Assembly: GCA_937921935.1 (NCBI GenBank)
Contig: CAKZWQ010000078.1
Span: forward strand, 1-34,026
Length of the DNA: 34,026 nucleotides
DNA from: an uncultured Gammaproteobacteria bacterium
GTDB taxonomy: Bacteria; Pseudomonadota; Gammaproteobacteria; Steroidobacterales; GCA-2729495
Direction of reading: 5' to 3'
The notes under the pieces: generated by a model
What the model saw: only the letters and a program-made list of their open reading frames with translations
Database searches by the model: none
What the model was told of the DNA's origin: nothing
Shown here: positions 7,213 to 15,417 of the stretch, piece by piece
How the letters are laid out: each line of letters opens with the position of its first letter
How positions within the stretch are numbered: the stretch's first letter is position 1
Made by a program: the position numbers and the translations under genes

Positions 7213-8370
7213 ATGTACATTAATTTCTGGTATCCCGTCGCTCGTGCAGAGGACATCGTTAACGACAAGCCTCTGCGAGTTGAAATCCTTGGCCTGCCTT
7301 TCATCGCCTTTCGCGATGACGAAGGTGCTGCCCATGTTTTGTCCGACACCTGCGTGCACCGGGGCGGTTCCCTCTCCCAGGGTTGGGTGAAAGGTGGCCG
7401 CGCTATTTGCCCTTACCATGGGTGGGAGTTCGGCGGTGATGGCAAGTGCGCCAAGATTCCCTCATTGAAAGGCATCAAGCCGCCGGCGCGTGCCAAGGTC
7501 GATAGCTACCCTGTCGAGGAAAAATACGGCCTGGTTTTCGCCTTTCTCGGCGACCTGCCCGAATCCGAGCGGCCCCCGATCTACGAGATCGAGGAATACG
7601 ATACCGGCGAGTGGAAAGCACAGCTGTATGTGATTGAGCTGAATGCCTACTACGAACGTTCCATCGAGAATGGCATGGACCCGATTCACAACGAGTTTGT
7701 GCATCCCATGCAGGGCGCGCCGATGATGTCGCCGGAAAAACAGCGCACGCCCGTGCCAACCTCGGATATTCCCTGGGGGGCAAAGTTCTACGAACCCTTC
7801 GGCGACAAGCTGGAATATGACACCGATCTGAATGATCAGAAGACCGGTGATCGGGTCGGTGCGGCGGGTTCCTGGTTCCAGGGTCCCAACCAGCTGGTGA
7901 CCTGGATTGACCTGACGGCAACCAACTCTTTCCACCAGTACATGTTTGAACAGCCCGTCCATGATGGCCTGACCCGGATCTTCTTTATCAACATGCGTAA
8001 CTGGTTGATGGAAGACAAGCACGACGCGCGCATCGAGGAAGTGACCATGCAGGTCGTGCATGAAGATGTTGCCGTGCTGGAAGGACTGAATCCCGTGCGC
8101 ACGCCCAGTACCAACACCAAGGAACTCCTGGTGCCTGGTGATGCGGCCGTGGTCCGGTATCGCGACTTCCTCAAGGAGTGGGATTCCAAGGGCTGGCGCA
8201 TCGACTTCAAGAAACTGAAAGAAAACGATGGCGATATCGCCTATGCCATTCCGTCACCGGGTCGTCGCGAAGGCGGCAACTGGGTGCTGGATACGGTACC
8301 GCTGATTTCCCCGGCCGAGGCGCCCGCGCGCGGTGCACCGGAAGAAATTGCCGAACTGAAAAGCGCCTGA
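7213..8370 (+). CDS. Rieske non-heme iron oxygenase, alpha-type (copy 2)
   Basis: 385 residues. The Rieske cluster ligands are C47-x-H49 and C66-x2-H69 (CVHRGG ... CPYHGWEF). The catalytic iron motif D156-x2-H159-x4-H164 sits in DPIHNEFVHP. The C-terminal part is long and contains HEDVAVLEGLNPVRTP, as in ring-hydroxylating oxygenases. ATG 7213 is chosen since the MYINFWYPVA strand directly precedes the Rieske domain, and GAGGA lies upstream; an in-frame GTG at 7120 would add 31 unlike residues and run through the palindrome at 7098-7133's second half. It ends in a strong terminator. It is only distantly similar in sequence to the copy at 2795-3823. Substrate not assignable. Confidence 0.9.
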   Translation: MYINFWYPVARAEDIVNDKPLRVEILGLPFIAFRDDEGAAHVLSDTCVHRGGSLSQGWVKGGRAICPYHGWEFGGDGKCAKIPSLKGIKPPARAKVDSYPVEEKYGLVFAFLGDLPESERPPIYEIEEYDTGEWKAQLYVIELNAYYERSIENGMDPIHNEFVHPMQGAPMMSPEKQRTPVPTSDIPWGAKFYEPFGDKLEYDTDLNDQKTGDRVGAAGSWFQGPNQLVTWIDLTATNSFHQYMFEQPVHDGLTRIFFINMRNWLMEDKHDARIEEVTMQVVHEDVAVLEGLNPVRTPSTNTKELLVPGDAAVVRYRDFLKEWDSKGWRIDFKKLKENDGDIAYAIPSPGRREGGNWVLDTVPLISPAEAPARGAPEEIAELKSA

Positions 8371-8387
8371 GCCCATTGCGGCTTGGC

Positions 8388-8418
8388 AAGGCCGGTCCTT
8401 TTGGGCCGGCCTTTTTTT
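8388..8418 (+). terminator. Rho-independent terminator after Rieske copy 2
   Basis: An 11-pair stem (AAGGCCGGTCC with GGGCCGGCCTT, one G-U pair) closes a TTTT loop and is followed by a run of seven T. The T-run coincides with the stop codon of the opposing hydrolase gene (8417-8419). On the minus strand no T-run follows, so it should act in one direction only. Confidence 0.92.
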
Positions 8419-9148
8419 ATGGCCGAATAGCCGAGAAGAATTCCAGTGTTTTTTTATTGGCTGCGTCAATTTGTGCGGCCCAGCCAAGCTGCCCTGGCTT
8501 GTCGAAGAACTGATGGCCGTACATGGCGAAGTCCTGATGATTAGCGCCTGGGAGCGTGATGTAGTCCACCGCGTCCGGTAGCAAGGCCTTGCCGCGTTCG
8601 AAACGCGCCTGGGGCAGCAGGCCATCCTGGTCGCCCCACAGAAACAATATGGGCGTAGTCAGCGTTGCATAGTTTGCCGGTATGGCGGCTGCCCACAAGG
8701 CTGAAGCGCGCACGGGAAGGTCGGGATTTCCTTCAATAACGGCCAGGCTGGCCAGGCCCCCCATGGAATGGCCAATGGTGAACCAGTCAACCAGACTTAG
8801 TCGTCGCATGCTGTCGGCGGCGCGGTCGATGGCCATGATCGACAGGCGTCCCAGGCCGCCGTAGGGCAGCAGCACGGTGTAACCGCGAGCAGCGAAAAAT
8901 GCGGCAGTCCGCGCGTAGCTCTGTGGTTTGATCAGGGCGCCGTGCATGATCAGCAGGCCCCGGCCGTTGCCTTGCTGCGGGACAAATAACAGTCCGCCAT
9001 CCGCCTGCAGAGAAGCGGTGTAATTCTTGCCCTGCAGGTAGTCCTGCGTCTCGGCCAGAGGATGTCCGTCAACCATATAGAACGTGGCCAGTGCCGCCGC
9101 GAGGATGACGGCCAGCACACCAATGATTCGCAGCCCAATGCGCCCCAT
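8417..9148 (-). CDS. Alpha/beta hydrolase with N-terminal membrane anchor
   Basis: 243 residues. Residues 5-24 are a hydrophobic signal or anchor segment, so the enzyme is likely periplasmic or membrane-tethered. The fold is an alpha/beta hydrolase: LLIMHGALIKP around 65-74 forms the oxyanion region, GHSMGG (126-131) holds the nucleophile Ser128, LFLWGDQD (168-175) supplies the acid and GANH (201-204) the histidine. The family includes esterases, lipases and dienelactone-hydrolase-like enzymes. GGAGGA stands about 8 bases before the ATG. It converges on the Rieske gene and diverges from the MDR gene, with 78 bases between the two starts. Confidence 0.85.
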   Translation of the reverse strand: MGRIGLRIIGVLAVILAAALATFYMVDGHPLAETQDYLQGKNYTASLQADGGLLFVPQQGNGRGLLIMHGALIKPQSYARTAAFFAARGYTVLLPYGGLGRLSIMAIDRAADSMRRLSLVDWFTIGHSMGGLASLAVIEGNPDLPVRASALWAAAIPANYATLTTPILFLWGDQDGLLPQARFERGKALLPDAVDYITLPGANHQDFAMYGHQFFDKPGQLGWAAQIDAANKKTLEFFSAIRP

Positions 9149-9226
9149 GGATAGGTCCTCCGGTTCCCGAAAACAGACAGCCTGGTATGCGCTAGCATCA
9201 GCCTACAGGCAATAGAGAACAAGACC

Positions 9227-10243
9227 ATGCGTGTTATGCAACTGCCCGCCTTTGGCCTGGACCAATTGCAGATGGTCAGTCTGCCCACGCCGGAGCCTGG
9301 GCCCGGTGAGGTGCTGGTTCGCTTTCAGGCAGCGGCTATCAACTATCGCGACTACCAGATCGTGACCGGTGAATTTGCACCCGCAGCCGACTTGCCCATC
9401 GTGCCCTGCTCGGACGGTGCCGGCCTCGTGGCTGCTGTGGGGGACGGCGTGACGGAGCTGGCCGTCGGCGACCTGGTCTGTCCGCTGTTCTTTCCCCACT
9501 GGCAGTCGGGTGAGGCCGTTGGCAACGAACGGTCCGTGTCTTCCGGACTGGAGGCGCCGGGCACCCTGCGCGAGTTTGGTATTTATCGGCCTGCAGAACT
9601 GGCCAGGGCCGCCGGAAATCTCACGGCTGCCGAGGCAGCCTGTTTCCCCTGCGCCGGTCTCACGGCGTGGAACTGCGTGCACACCCTGGCCGGGATCGGG
9701 CCGGGCGACTGGGTGCTGGCCCAGGGAACGGGAGGCGTGGCCCTGTTTGCTCTGCAATTCGCCAAGGCCCTGGGTGCCCGGGTGATCATTAGCTCCAGCA
9801 GCGATGTAAAGCTGGAGCGGGCGCTGGCCCTGGGCGCGGATCATGGCATTAACTATGTTGCCGAACCCGAATGGGGTATCCGGGCTCGTGAACTCACGGG
9901 TGGGCAAGGCGTTAATTGCGTGGTGGAAATCGGCGGGGAAGGGACCTTGCCCCAGTCCGTGGCAGCCCTGCATCGCGGCGGGCATATTGGCATCGTCGGT
10001 TACCTGGCCGGCATTGGTCTGGGCCTGACGGTCTTCGACCTGATCGAACGTAATGCCAGTTTGCATGGCGTGAGCGTGGGCAATCGGGAGAACTTCGTCG
10101 CTATGATGGCCTGCGTTGAAGAGCAACGTGTGCAGCCGGCAATCAGCGCGGAATACGCGTTCGCGGATGCCCCCGCTGCCTTGGCGGATATCTCCGCTGG
10201 TCAGCACTTCGGTAAGTTGGTCGTTAACATTGCAGAGGACTGA
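9227..10243 (+). CDS. MDR-superfamily NAD(P)-dependent alcohol dehydrogenase / quinone oxidoreductase
   Basis: 338 residues. The N-terminal GroES-like domain (about 1-125) has GEVLVRFQAAAINYRD and IVPCSDGAGLVAAVG. The Rossmann domain has GTGGVALFALQFAKALGA (about 167-184) for NAD(P) binding, followed by ALGADHGINY and VEIGGEGTL. The clustered cysteines of a structural zinc site seen in classical zinc alcohol dehydrogenases are absent, so it is probably a zinc-free quinone-oxidoreductase-type enzyme. AGAGAA precedes the ATG. The next gene starts 4 bases after its stop. Confidence 0.88.
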   Translation: MRVMQLPAFGLDQLQMVSLPTPEPGPGEVLVRFQAAAINYRDYQIVTGEFAPAADLPIVPCSDGAGLVAAVGDGVTELAVGDLVCPLFFPHWQSGEAVGNERSVSSGLEAPGTLREFGIYRPAELARAAGNLTAAEAACFPCAGLTAWNCVHTLAGIGPGDWVLAQGTGGVALFALQFAKALGARVIISSSSDVKLERALALGADHGINYVAEPEWGIRARELTGGQGVNCVVEIGGEGTLPQSVAALHRGGHIGIVGYLAGIGLGLTVFDLIERNASLHGVSVGNRENFVAMMACVEEQRVQPAISAEYAFADAPAALADISAGQHFGKLVVNIAED

Positions 10244-10247
10244 CACC

Positions 10248-11306
10248 ATGTTCGTCAGGCAAATCCTCTGGCTGCTGGCCGTACTGCCAGTGCTTGCAGT
10301 TGCGGGTGCCCACAGCAACGCGCCGCCGCCGGCGGAGCCGCTGACACCAGTTCCGGGTGCCATTAGTGAGCAGGCCCAGACCTATTACCGGAGCTGGCGG
10401 CCGCGGCCTGCCGGCAAGCCCATTGACTGGCGGGATCCGCAGCAGGCGGCATTCATGCGCAAGATGCTCGGGCGCATGTTCGAGCGCAGCCTGGCTGCCA
10501 CAGGCCTGGAATACCGTCTGGAACGGGCTGATACGGATCGGGTGGAGGCCTACTGGGTGCGCGTTCCCGATAGGGTAGTGCATTCGGGGCGCAGTCTGAT
10601 TTACCTGCATGGTGGCGGCTATGTCCTGGGTTCTGCGCAAACCAACCTGGTCACGCCCATTCGTGTGAGCCGCGCAGCCGGTATGCCTGTGCTGTCTGTG
10701 GAATACCGTCTCGCGCCTGAACATCCCTTTCCCGCCGGCGTAGAAGATGCGCTGGCGGCCTATACGTGGTTGCTGGACAAAGGCAACGAGCCGCAGTCCA
10801 TTGGCGTGTTCGGTGATTCCGCCGGTGGAGGCCTGACCATAGCGCTGGCCCTGAAGATTCGCGAAGCGGGCTTGCCGCAGCCGGGTGCCCTGGTGGTGCT
10901 GTCGCCCTCAGTGGATGCCACTGCCTCGGGTGATACCCAGGCCACCTTGCAGGAATTCGATATCGTGCTGGGCCCGCCCGATCCCGATCGCAGCCTGATG
11001 TATGCCGGCACAACGCCGCTGACTCATCCCATGATTTCGCCGGTTTATGCAGACCTGACGGGTCTGCCGCCGCTGCTGATTCAGGTGGGGACACGGGAGC
11101 GCCTGTTAAGTGACTCGGCCCGCCTGGCTCGCAATGCTCGGCGCGACGGGGTTGATGTGACCCTCGATGTCTGGGATGGCATGTGGCATGTCTGGCAGGA
11201 TCATCCGACGATTCCCGAGGCGACCCAGGCAACGGCGGAAATCGGCGCCTTTTTTGCTGACCGGCTGCGACCGCGAATGCTGGAGCGGGCTGTCCGACGT
11301 GAATGA
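10248..11306 (+). CDS. HSL-family esterase (alpha/beta hydrolase fold-3), exported
   Basis: 352 residues with an N-terminal signal peptide (about 1-20, VLPVLAVAGA). The hormone-sensitive-lipase signatures are complete: HGGG oxyanion motif at 121-124, GDSAGG nucleophile elbow with Ser191, an acid probably D289 in RERLLSD, and His314 in DGMWHVW. Such enzymes hydrolyse short-chain esters; export suggests action in the periplasm. The start at 10248 follows AGAGGA and is 4 bases past the MDR stop, so the two are co-transcribed. A longer in-frame start at 10116 lies inside the MDR gene and is rejected. Its stop overlaps the ATG of the SDR remnant (ATGA). Confidence 0.9.
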   Translation: MFVRQILWLLAVLPVLAVAGAHSNAPPPAEPLTPVPGAISEQAQTYYRSWRPRPAGKPIDWRDPQQAAFMRKMLGRMFERSLAATGLEYRLERADTDRVEAYWVRVPDRVVHSGRSLIYLHGGGYVLGSAQTNLVTPIRVSRAAGMPVLSVEYRLAPEHPFPAGVEDALAAYTWLLDKGNEPQSIGVFGDSAGGGLTIALALKIREAGLPQPGALVVLSPSVDATASGDTQATLQEFDIVLGPPDPDRSLMYAGTTPLTHPMISPVYADLTGLPPLLIQVGTRERLLSDSARLARNARRDGVDVTLDVWDGMWHVWQDHPTIPEATQATAEIGAFFADRLRPRMLERAVRRE

Positions 11307-11608
11307 AGCCCGCCAGCCTTCGCCATATCTCCGGCAGGCCCCGTGATCCGAACGCGCCCTTGCGGCCTGGCATGAAGATGCCCCATCAGGGCGCGGCAAC
11401 CCGGGTCTACGTAGTTTCCAGGCCTGACCTGCAGGGCGTCAGAGGCGATTACTTCGAGGCTGGCAATCGGCTGACGCCGGGTGGTCCCCATAGGGGGCAT
11501 GTGGCTCTGGCTAATCGTCTGTGGACCGTATCGGCGGACATGACGGCGGATTATCTGGGCTCAGAGGGCCTTCGACGGGCCATCTGTTTGCATCCAAGCC
11601 CCGGATAG
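11303..11608 (+). pseudogene. Remnant of a short-chain dehydrogenase/reductase (C-terminal part only)
   Basis: The frame encodes 101 residues and begins with an ATG overlapping the esterase stop. Residues about 26-85 (MPHQGAATRVYVV, DLQGVRGDYFEAGN, ANRLWTVSADMT) match the C-terminal segment of retinol-dehydrogenase-like SDR proteins, which normally follows a Rossmann fold of about 220 residues. That fold, with its TGxxxGxG and YxxxK motifs, is absent here and I cannot find it in other frames nearby. It is therefore most likely what remains after a deletion; residues 1-25 may be non-native sequence read in frame. It could still be translated by coupling, but would be inactive. Confidence 0.72.
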
Positions 11609-11663
11609 TGACGAAAATCCTAGCTGTGGACCCTGTCCATGGCCTCATAATGTCAGTCTAACT

Positions 11664-12713
11664 ATGTCCTCTACTACAGCCGGAAACGTCGAAACGCCCA
11701 TACCCTTCAAGTTCTGGTGGGGTTTGCTGGGCTGTGCAGGCCTGTTCGGACTGATCCTGCTGTTTGGTCCCTATAGCCAGGGCGTGCTCCTCGAGCCGGA
11801 TCGCGGCGATTTCTGGTACTACTGGCAGCGGGCTGACGCGACCGTCTGGACACGAATTTCCGCCTGGCTGCCTTATGTCATCCACCAGGTTTCAATCTGG
11901 TACCTGATCGCCCAGGCGCGCCATGTGCGGCCCCGCTACATCTTCGGTCTGCACTGGTTCAATGTGCTGGCCCTGGCAGTGAACGGCGGTTTTATTGTCG
12001 TGCATATTCTCCAGACCAAGTTTTTCTATGACGGGCTGGCCCAGGATACCCATGAAGCGACATCCATGATGTCTGTGATCCTGATGCTGCTGCTGATCCT
12101 GCTAATGGAGAACAGGCGGCGTGGTCTGTTCTTTGGCTGGGGCCCGAGTTTTCTGAACAATGCCGGCGATACGGTGCGGCGTTACCACGGTTATTACTTT
12201 TCCTGGGCGATTATCTATACCTTCTGGTATCACCCGGTGGAGCTGACCTCGGGTCACCTGGCCGGCTTCGCCTATATGTTTCTTCTGATGTTGCAGGGCA
12301 GCCTGTTCTTCACCCGCTTTCACACTAACCGGGTTTGGACCATGTTCCTGGAAGTGCTCTTTGTCGCGCACGGTGCCACCGTGGCCTACTTCGTGATGGA
12401 AAATCAGAAGGGTGAAATGGGCCCCTGGTCCATGTTCCTGTTCGGCGGGATCGCGATTTTCCTGATTACGCAGATTCACGGCCTCGGCCTGAGCACCCGG
12501 GCCAAGCTGGCTGTTGCCGCCCCGTTGCTAGCCATCATGGGGGGCTTCTACGCCTTTTATCCGGAGCACCTGATCGGGGTCACGCGGTTGCCCATGATCC
12601 AGTACACGGGTGTGCTGGTGATGTTTGTGATTGTCTGGTTGCTGCAGCGGTTTGCCCACCTGCTGGTGAAGCGACCCGAGGGGCCTGACCCGACCGGTGA
12701 GACTGCGCGCTAG
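11664..12713 (+). CDS. Polytopic membrane protein of unknown function
   Basis: 349 residues and roughly eight or nine hydrophobic segments: about 19-35, 64-83, 95-115, 130-148, 170-188, 197-215, 225-245, 255-270, 278-295 and 305-325 by inspection. I do not recognise the family. Aromatic and histidine residues are frequent in and between the segments (RYHGYYFSW, FWYHPVE, GLHWFN, IQIHGLG-like patches), which might suit metal or heme binding, but no established motif is present. It has no signal peptide. The next gene, a flavodoxin-fold reductase, begins 9 bases after the stop, so the pair may form a membrane/soluble redox partnership; this is speculation from position. The ribosome site before the ATG is weak. 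Confidence 0.8.
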   Translation: MSSTTAGNVETPIPFKFWWGLLGCAGLFGLILLFGPYSQGVLLEPDRGDFWYYWQRADATVWTRISAWLPYVIHQVSIWYLIAQARHVRPRYIFGLHWFNVLALAVNGGFIVVHILQTKFFYDGLAQDTHEATSMMSVILMLLLILLMENRRRGLFFGWGPSFLNNAGDTVRRYHGYYFSWAIIYTFWYHPVELTSGHLAGFAYMFLLMLQGSLFFTRFHTNRVWTMFLEVLFVAHGATVAYFVMENQKGEMGPWSMFLFGGIAIFLITQIHGLGLSTRAKLAVAAPLLAIMGGFYAFYPEHLIGVTRLPMIQYTGVLVMFVIVWLLQRFAHLLVKRPEGPDPTGETAR

Positions 12714-12722
12714 AATCAGCGC

Positions 12723-13553
12723 GTGAGTGAATCCAAGACCAACGGCGGTCTGCCTGCCGGCCGTCCCCTCAAGATCCTGGCCTTTGTCGGTTCGCCTCGT
12801 AACGAGGAGAGCTGGACATGGAAAATCATGGTCCGCATCGAAGAACAGATGCAGGCCATCCAGCCCACTGAGGTCGAGTATATTTTCCTGAAGAAGGTCA
12901 GTGTGCCTTACTGCGACGGCTGTCTGACCTGCGTAAGCATCGGTGAGTCCAGTTGTCCGGAGTTCGCCACTATAGGTCCCATCGCAGCCAAGATGGACGC
13001 CGCTGACGGCCTGATCCTCGGCGCACCCGTCCACACCTTTGCGGTCACGGGGCTGATGAAGAACTTTGTCGAGTACTTCATGTATAAACGCAACCGGCCA
13101 AGTTTCTTCGGCAAAAAAGCTGTGGTTACCGCCACGGCATCCGGCGGTGGTCATACCCAGGTGCTGGACTTTCTGGAAGGTACCGCGACTGCCTGGGGTT
13201 GTGATGTGGTCACGCGCCTGGGGATATCCAGTGCCCAGATGCGCAAGCCGGCCTACGTAGAGAAGGTCGATGCCTGTGTTCGCGAGGTCGCGGAGAGTTT
13301 CATCAACGAGATCAACAAGGGTGAGCTCGGATCGCCCAAATTTGGCGCCCTGATGAATTTCCGTGCCATGCAGAACATGACCCGTAACCAGAAAGACTCA
13401 GTGAATTACAAATTCTGGAAAGAGCGCAACTGGCTGGATAAAGAGTTTTATACGGACGTGCCCATTAACCCGTGGGCGCGCATGATGGCCGGTTACATCG
13501 CCAGAAAAATGCGCCGCGGGATTCGCAAGGGCAACGCCAAACCCTACCGTTGA
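12723..13553 (+). CDS. Flavodoxin-fold NAD(P)H-dependent FMN reductase
   Basis: 276 residues. The FMN phosphate-binding loop FVGSPRNEES appears at about 21-30 after the first strand. PYCDGCLTCVSIGESSCPE (about 63-81) is the cysteine-bearing segment of iron-sulfur flavoprotein/WrbA-like reductases, and GAPVHTFAVTGLMKNFVEYF (about 101-120) is the second flavin-binding region. ATASGGGH closes the flavin site. The C-terminal 90 residues extend beyond the core fold. The start is GTG at 12723. Such proteins supply reduced flavin or electrons to partners; it might serve the LLM or Rieske enzymes here, though no direct evidence ties them. Confidence 0.85.
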   Translation: MSESKTNGGLPAGRPLKILAFVGSPRNEESWTWKIMVRIEEQMQAIQPTEVEYIFLKKVSVPYCDGCLTCVSIGESSCPEFATIGPIAAKMDAADGLILGAPVHTFAVTGLMKNFVEYFMYKRNRPSFFGKKAVVTATASGGGHTQVLDFLEGTATAWGCDVVTRLGISSAQMRKPAYVEKVDACVREVAESFINEINKGELGSPKFGALMNFRAMQNMTRNQKDSVNYKFWKERNWLDKEFYTDVPINPWARMMAGYIARKMRRGIRKGNAKPYR

Positions 13554-13566
13554 GGTATTTTTCTTG

Positions 13567-14442
13567 ATGATTGCTGTGACTGCTGCCTCAGGCCGACTTG
13601 GCCACGCTATTTTGCGGGAGCTGCTGGTAGACCCGGGTCCGGCCGAGCTTATGGCCGTGGCGCGTATGCCTGAGAAAGTTGACGTCCAGGGCATCGAAGT
13701 GCGGGCGGGTGACTATGCCGACCCGGCGCAGATGGCGCAGGCCCTCAGGGGTGCCGATACCGTTGTCATGATCTCGGCACCGGTGGTGTCCGGGACCGAC
13801 CGGGTCAGTCTGCACCGCAATGTGATTGCGGCGGCGAAACAGGTTGGCGTGCGCAGGCTTATTTTCACCAGCGTCATTGGCAGTGAGGCGGAGCAGGGCA
13901 CCCTGTTTGCACCCACTCAGCAAATCAATCGACAGGCGGAGGCGGACCTCGCCGCTTCGGGTCTGGACTGGGTGGTGGCGCGTAACGCCCTGTATGTGGA
14001 TCTGGACCTGCTGCACATTCGCAAGGCGCAGGAAACCGGTGTCTATCGGAATAATGGCGGCGAAGGCCGCTGCGGCTATTTAAGTATCGACGAACTGGCT
14101 TATGCCATTGCCCGGCTGGCTGCCGGTGAAGCGCCCGGTGGTCGCGTTTATAACCTGGTGGGTGAAAACCTGACTCAGGCTGAACTGGTTGCCCTGGCTT
14201 GCGAGGTCTTTGGCCTGGATGTGCGTTACCAGGCCTGGAGTGCCGCCGAGAACATCGCGCGTTTCATGCAGGATCCTCGCATTGCAGCCCGCGGTGAAGA
14301 GGTGGCGAAGATGCTCACGGGTTGCTTCGAGTGCATTGCCCGGGGTGCATTTGATGTGGAGTCAGACTATCTGGCCGCCGCCGGGCGTCCGGCGCGCAGC
14401 GTGCGGGCCCAGATGGAGGCCATCAGGGACCAGTCGGCTTGA
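13567..14442 (+). CDS. NmrA-like / atypical SDR NAD(P)-binding protein
   Basis: 291 residues resembling the NAD(P)H:quinone oxidoreductase 2 / NmrA group. The nucleotide loop is TAASGRLG (6-13) in place of the common TGATGxLG. GDYADPAQMAQALRGADTVVMIS follows as the second and fourth strands, and RRLIFTSVIG as the fifth. The group lacks a strict YxxxK catalytic pair. ATG 13567 is preferred to the TTG one codon before it; GAGG lies upstream. It follows the reductase by 13 bases and converges on the DUF454 gene with 3 bases between the stops. Role may be quinone reduction or redox sensing. Confidence 0.83.
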   Translation: MIAVTAASGRLGHAILRELLVDPGPAELMAVARMPEKVDVQGIEVRAGDYADPAQMAQALRGADTVVMISAPVVSGTDRVSLHRNVIAAAKQVGVRRLIFTSVIGSEAEQGTLFAPTQQINRQAEADLAASGLDWVVARNALYVDLDLLHIRKAQETGVYRNNGGEGRCGYLSIDELAYAIARLAAGEAPGGRVYNLVGENLTQAELVALACEVFGLDVRYQAWSAAENIARFMQDPRIAARGEEVAKMLTGCFECIARGAFDVESDYLAAAGRPARSVRAQMEAIRDQSA

Positions 14443-14445
14443 GGC

Positions 14446-14907
14446 TCAGCTGCGCTCTTCGACGGAGGGCCCGAGCATTTCCCGGCTGACCCGTTCGCTA
14501 CTGGACACCGGACAGCCATCAGGCCGCGTCAGAATGTAGGTGCCCACACAGGTCAGCACCAGGCCGACACCCAGGGGCAGCAGCCACCCGCTGGTGGCGA
14601 CAATCACAATGGCCCAGGCAACCACCAGGCCGCCCACGGCCACGCGCTTGGTGGGCGGAGAAATGGCCCCATGCTGCTGCCAGTCGCGCAGCGGTGCGCC
14701 GAATTTTGGGTGATTGAGCAGCCAGCTGGCGAGCCGGGGGGAGCCCCGGGTAAAGCAGGCCAGGGCCAGGATCAGGAAGCAGGTGGTGGGCATGACGGGC
14801 AGAAACGCCCCAACCACACCCAGGCCCACGAAAAACCAGCCCGCGCCGACCCAGGCCCATCGGGCCGAGCGGCTCGCGGCCGTCTGAACTATCGGTCTTT
14901 CGTGCAT
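14446..14907 (-). CDS. DUF454 (YbaN-like) inner-membrane protein
   Basis: 153 residues. The family hallmark is plain: GLGVVGAFLPVMPTTCFLIL (about 28-47), then ACFTRGSPRLASWLLNHPKFG and the amphipathic DWQQHGAIS segment. There are two N-terminal hydrophobic stretches and a C-terminal pair (about 92-127). Proteins of this family are inner-membrane and of unknown function. The stop lies 3 bases from that of the NmrA-like gene. No strong ribosome site is seen before the ATG at 14907. Confidence 0.9.
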   Translation of the reverse strand: MHERPIVQTAASRSARWAWVGAGWFFVGLGVVGAFLPVMPTTCFLILALACFTRGSPRLASWLLNHPKFGAPLRDWQQHGAISPPTKRVAVGGLVVAWAIVIVATSGWLLPLGVGLVLTCVGTYILTRPDGCPVSSSERVSREMLGPSVEERS

Positions 14908-14992
14908 ATTATGGGTTTCGCTGGATGCTGGCCGGTCGATGCGACGGCCCCGTCCATGGAAAAAGAAGATTATCAGGATTCAGGAGTGGATT

Positions 14993-15361
14993 GTGGTCAC
15001 TACGCCCCATTGTTACCGCTGCGGTGCAACACTGGCCGAGCTTGGCCTGCCCCTGGGCCGTCTGGACGAATGCCCGGCCTGCGAGGTACAGGTACATGTT
15101 TGCCGGATGTGCACCCGTTATGACCCCCTGGTTTTGAAGCAATGCCGGGAGGAGGATGCCGAGGAAGTCCGCGACAAGGCCCGGGCCAATTTCTGTGATT
15201 ATTTCAAACCGAGCGCCGCGGCTCACGACCCCAGTTTCGTGGCGGCAGATAACCAGGCCCGCGGTCAGTTGGCCGACCTGTTCGGGGAGGCTGATGCCGA
15301 GGGTGTTGCTTCAGACGATTCCGACGACGCGGCCCGCGCGGCGGACGATCTGTTCAAATAA
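14993..15361 (+). CDS. Small zinc-ribbon protein with acidic C-terminus
   Basis: 122 residues, starting at GTG 14993, six bases after a strong AGGAG. Longer in-frame forms (to 14939) lack this site. CYRC (about 7-10) and CPAC (about 29-32) form a zinc-ribbon pair, and a further CRMC (about 38-41) plus a lone Cys follow, so two metal centres are possible. The second half is rich in Asp, Glu and Ala (DSDDAARAADD). I do not recognise a named family; it resembles conserved small proteins of unknown role in Proteobacteria. It is isolated between DUF454 and the second LLM gene. Confidence 0.75.
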   Translation: MVTTPHCYRCGATLAELGLPLGRLDECPACEVQVHVCRMCTRYDPLVLKQCREEDAEEVRDKARANFCDYFKPSAAAHDPSFVAADNQARGQLADLFGEADAEGVASDDSDDAARAADDLFK

Positions 15362-15386
15362 GTGCCGCCCGGAGGGCCTGCATCAT

Positions 15387-15408
15387 CCGGTGCCGGGGAA
15401 GGCACCGG
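15387..15408 (+). terminator. Hairpin, possible weak terminator
   Basis: A perfect 8-pair stem (CCGGTGCC / GGCACCGG) with a GGGGAA loop lies between the convergent stops of the zinc-ribbon and second LLM genes. Only GTCTTT follows on the plus strand, so termination would be weak; on the minus strand there is no T-run. Confidence 0.5.
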
Positions 15409-15417
15409 GTCTTTGGA

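Noticed and set aside
8388..8418. Bidirectional terminator serving both convergent genes
   Set aside because: Only the plus strand has a T-run after the stem.
9203..10363. Long minus-strand frame (386 codons) opposite the MDR gene
   Set aside because: Shadow of the MDR gene, which has intact nucleotide-binding motifs and good spacing to its neighbour.
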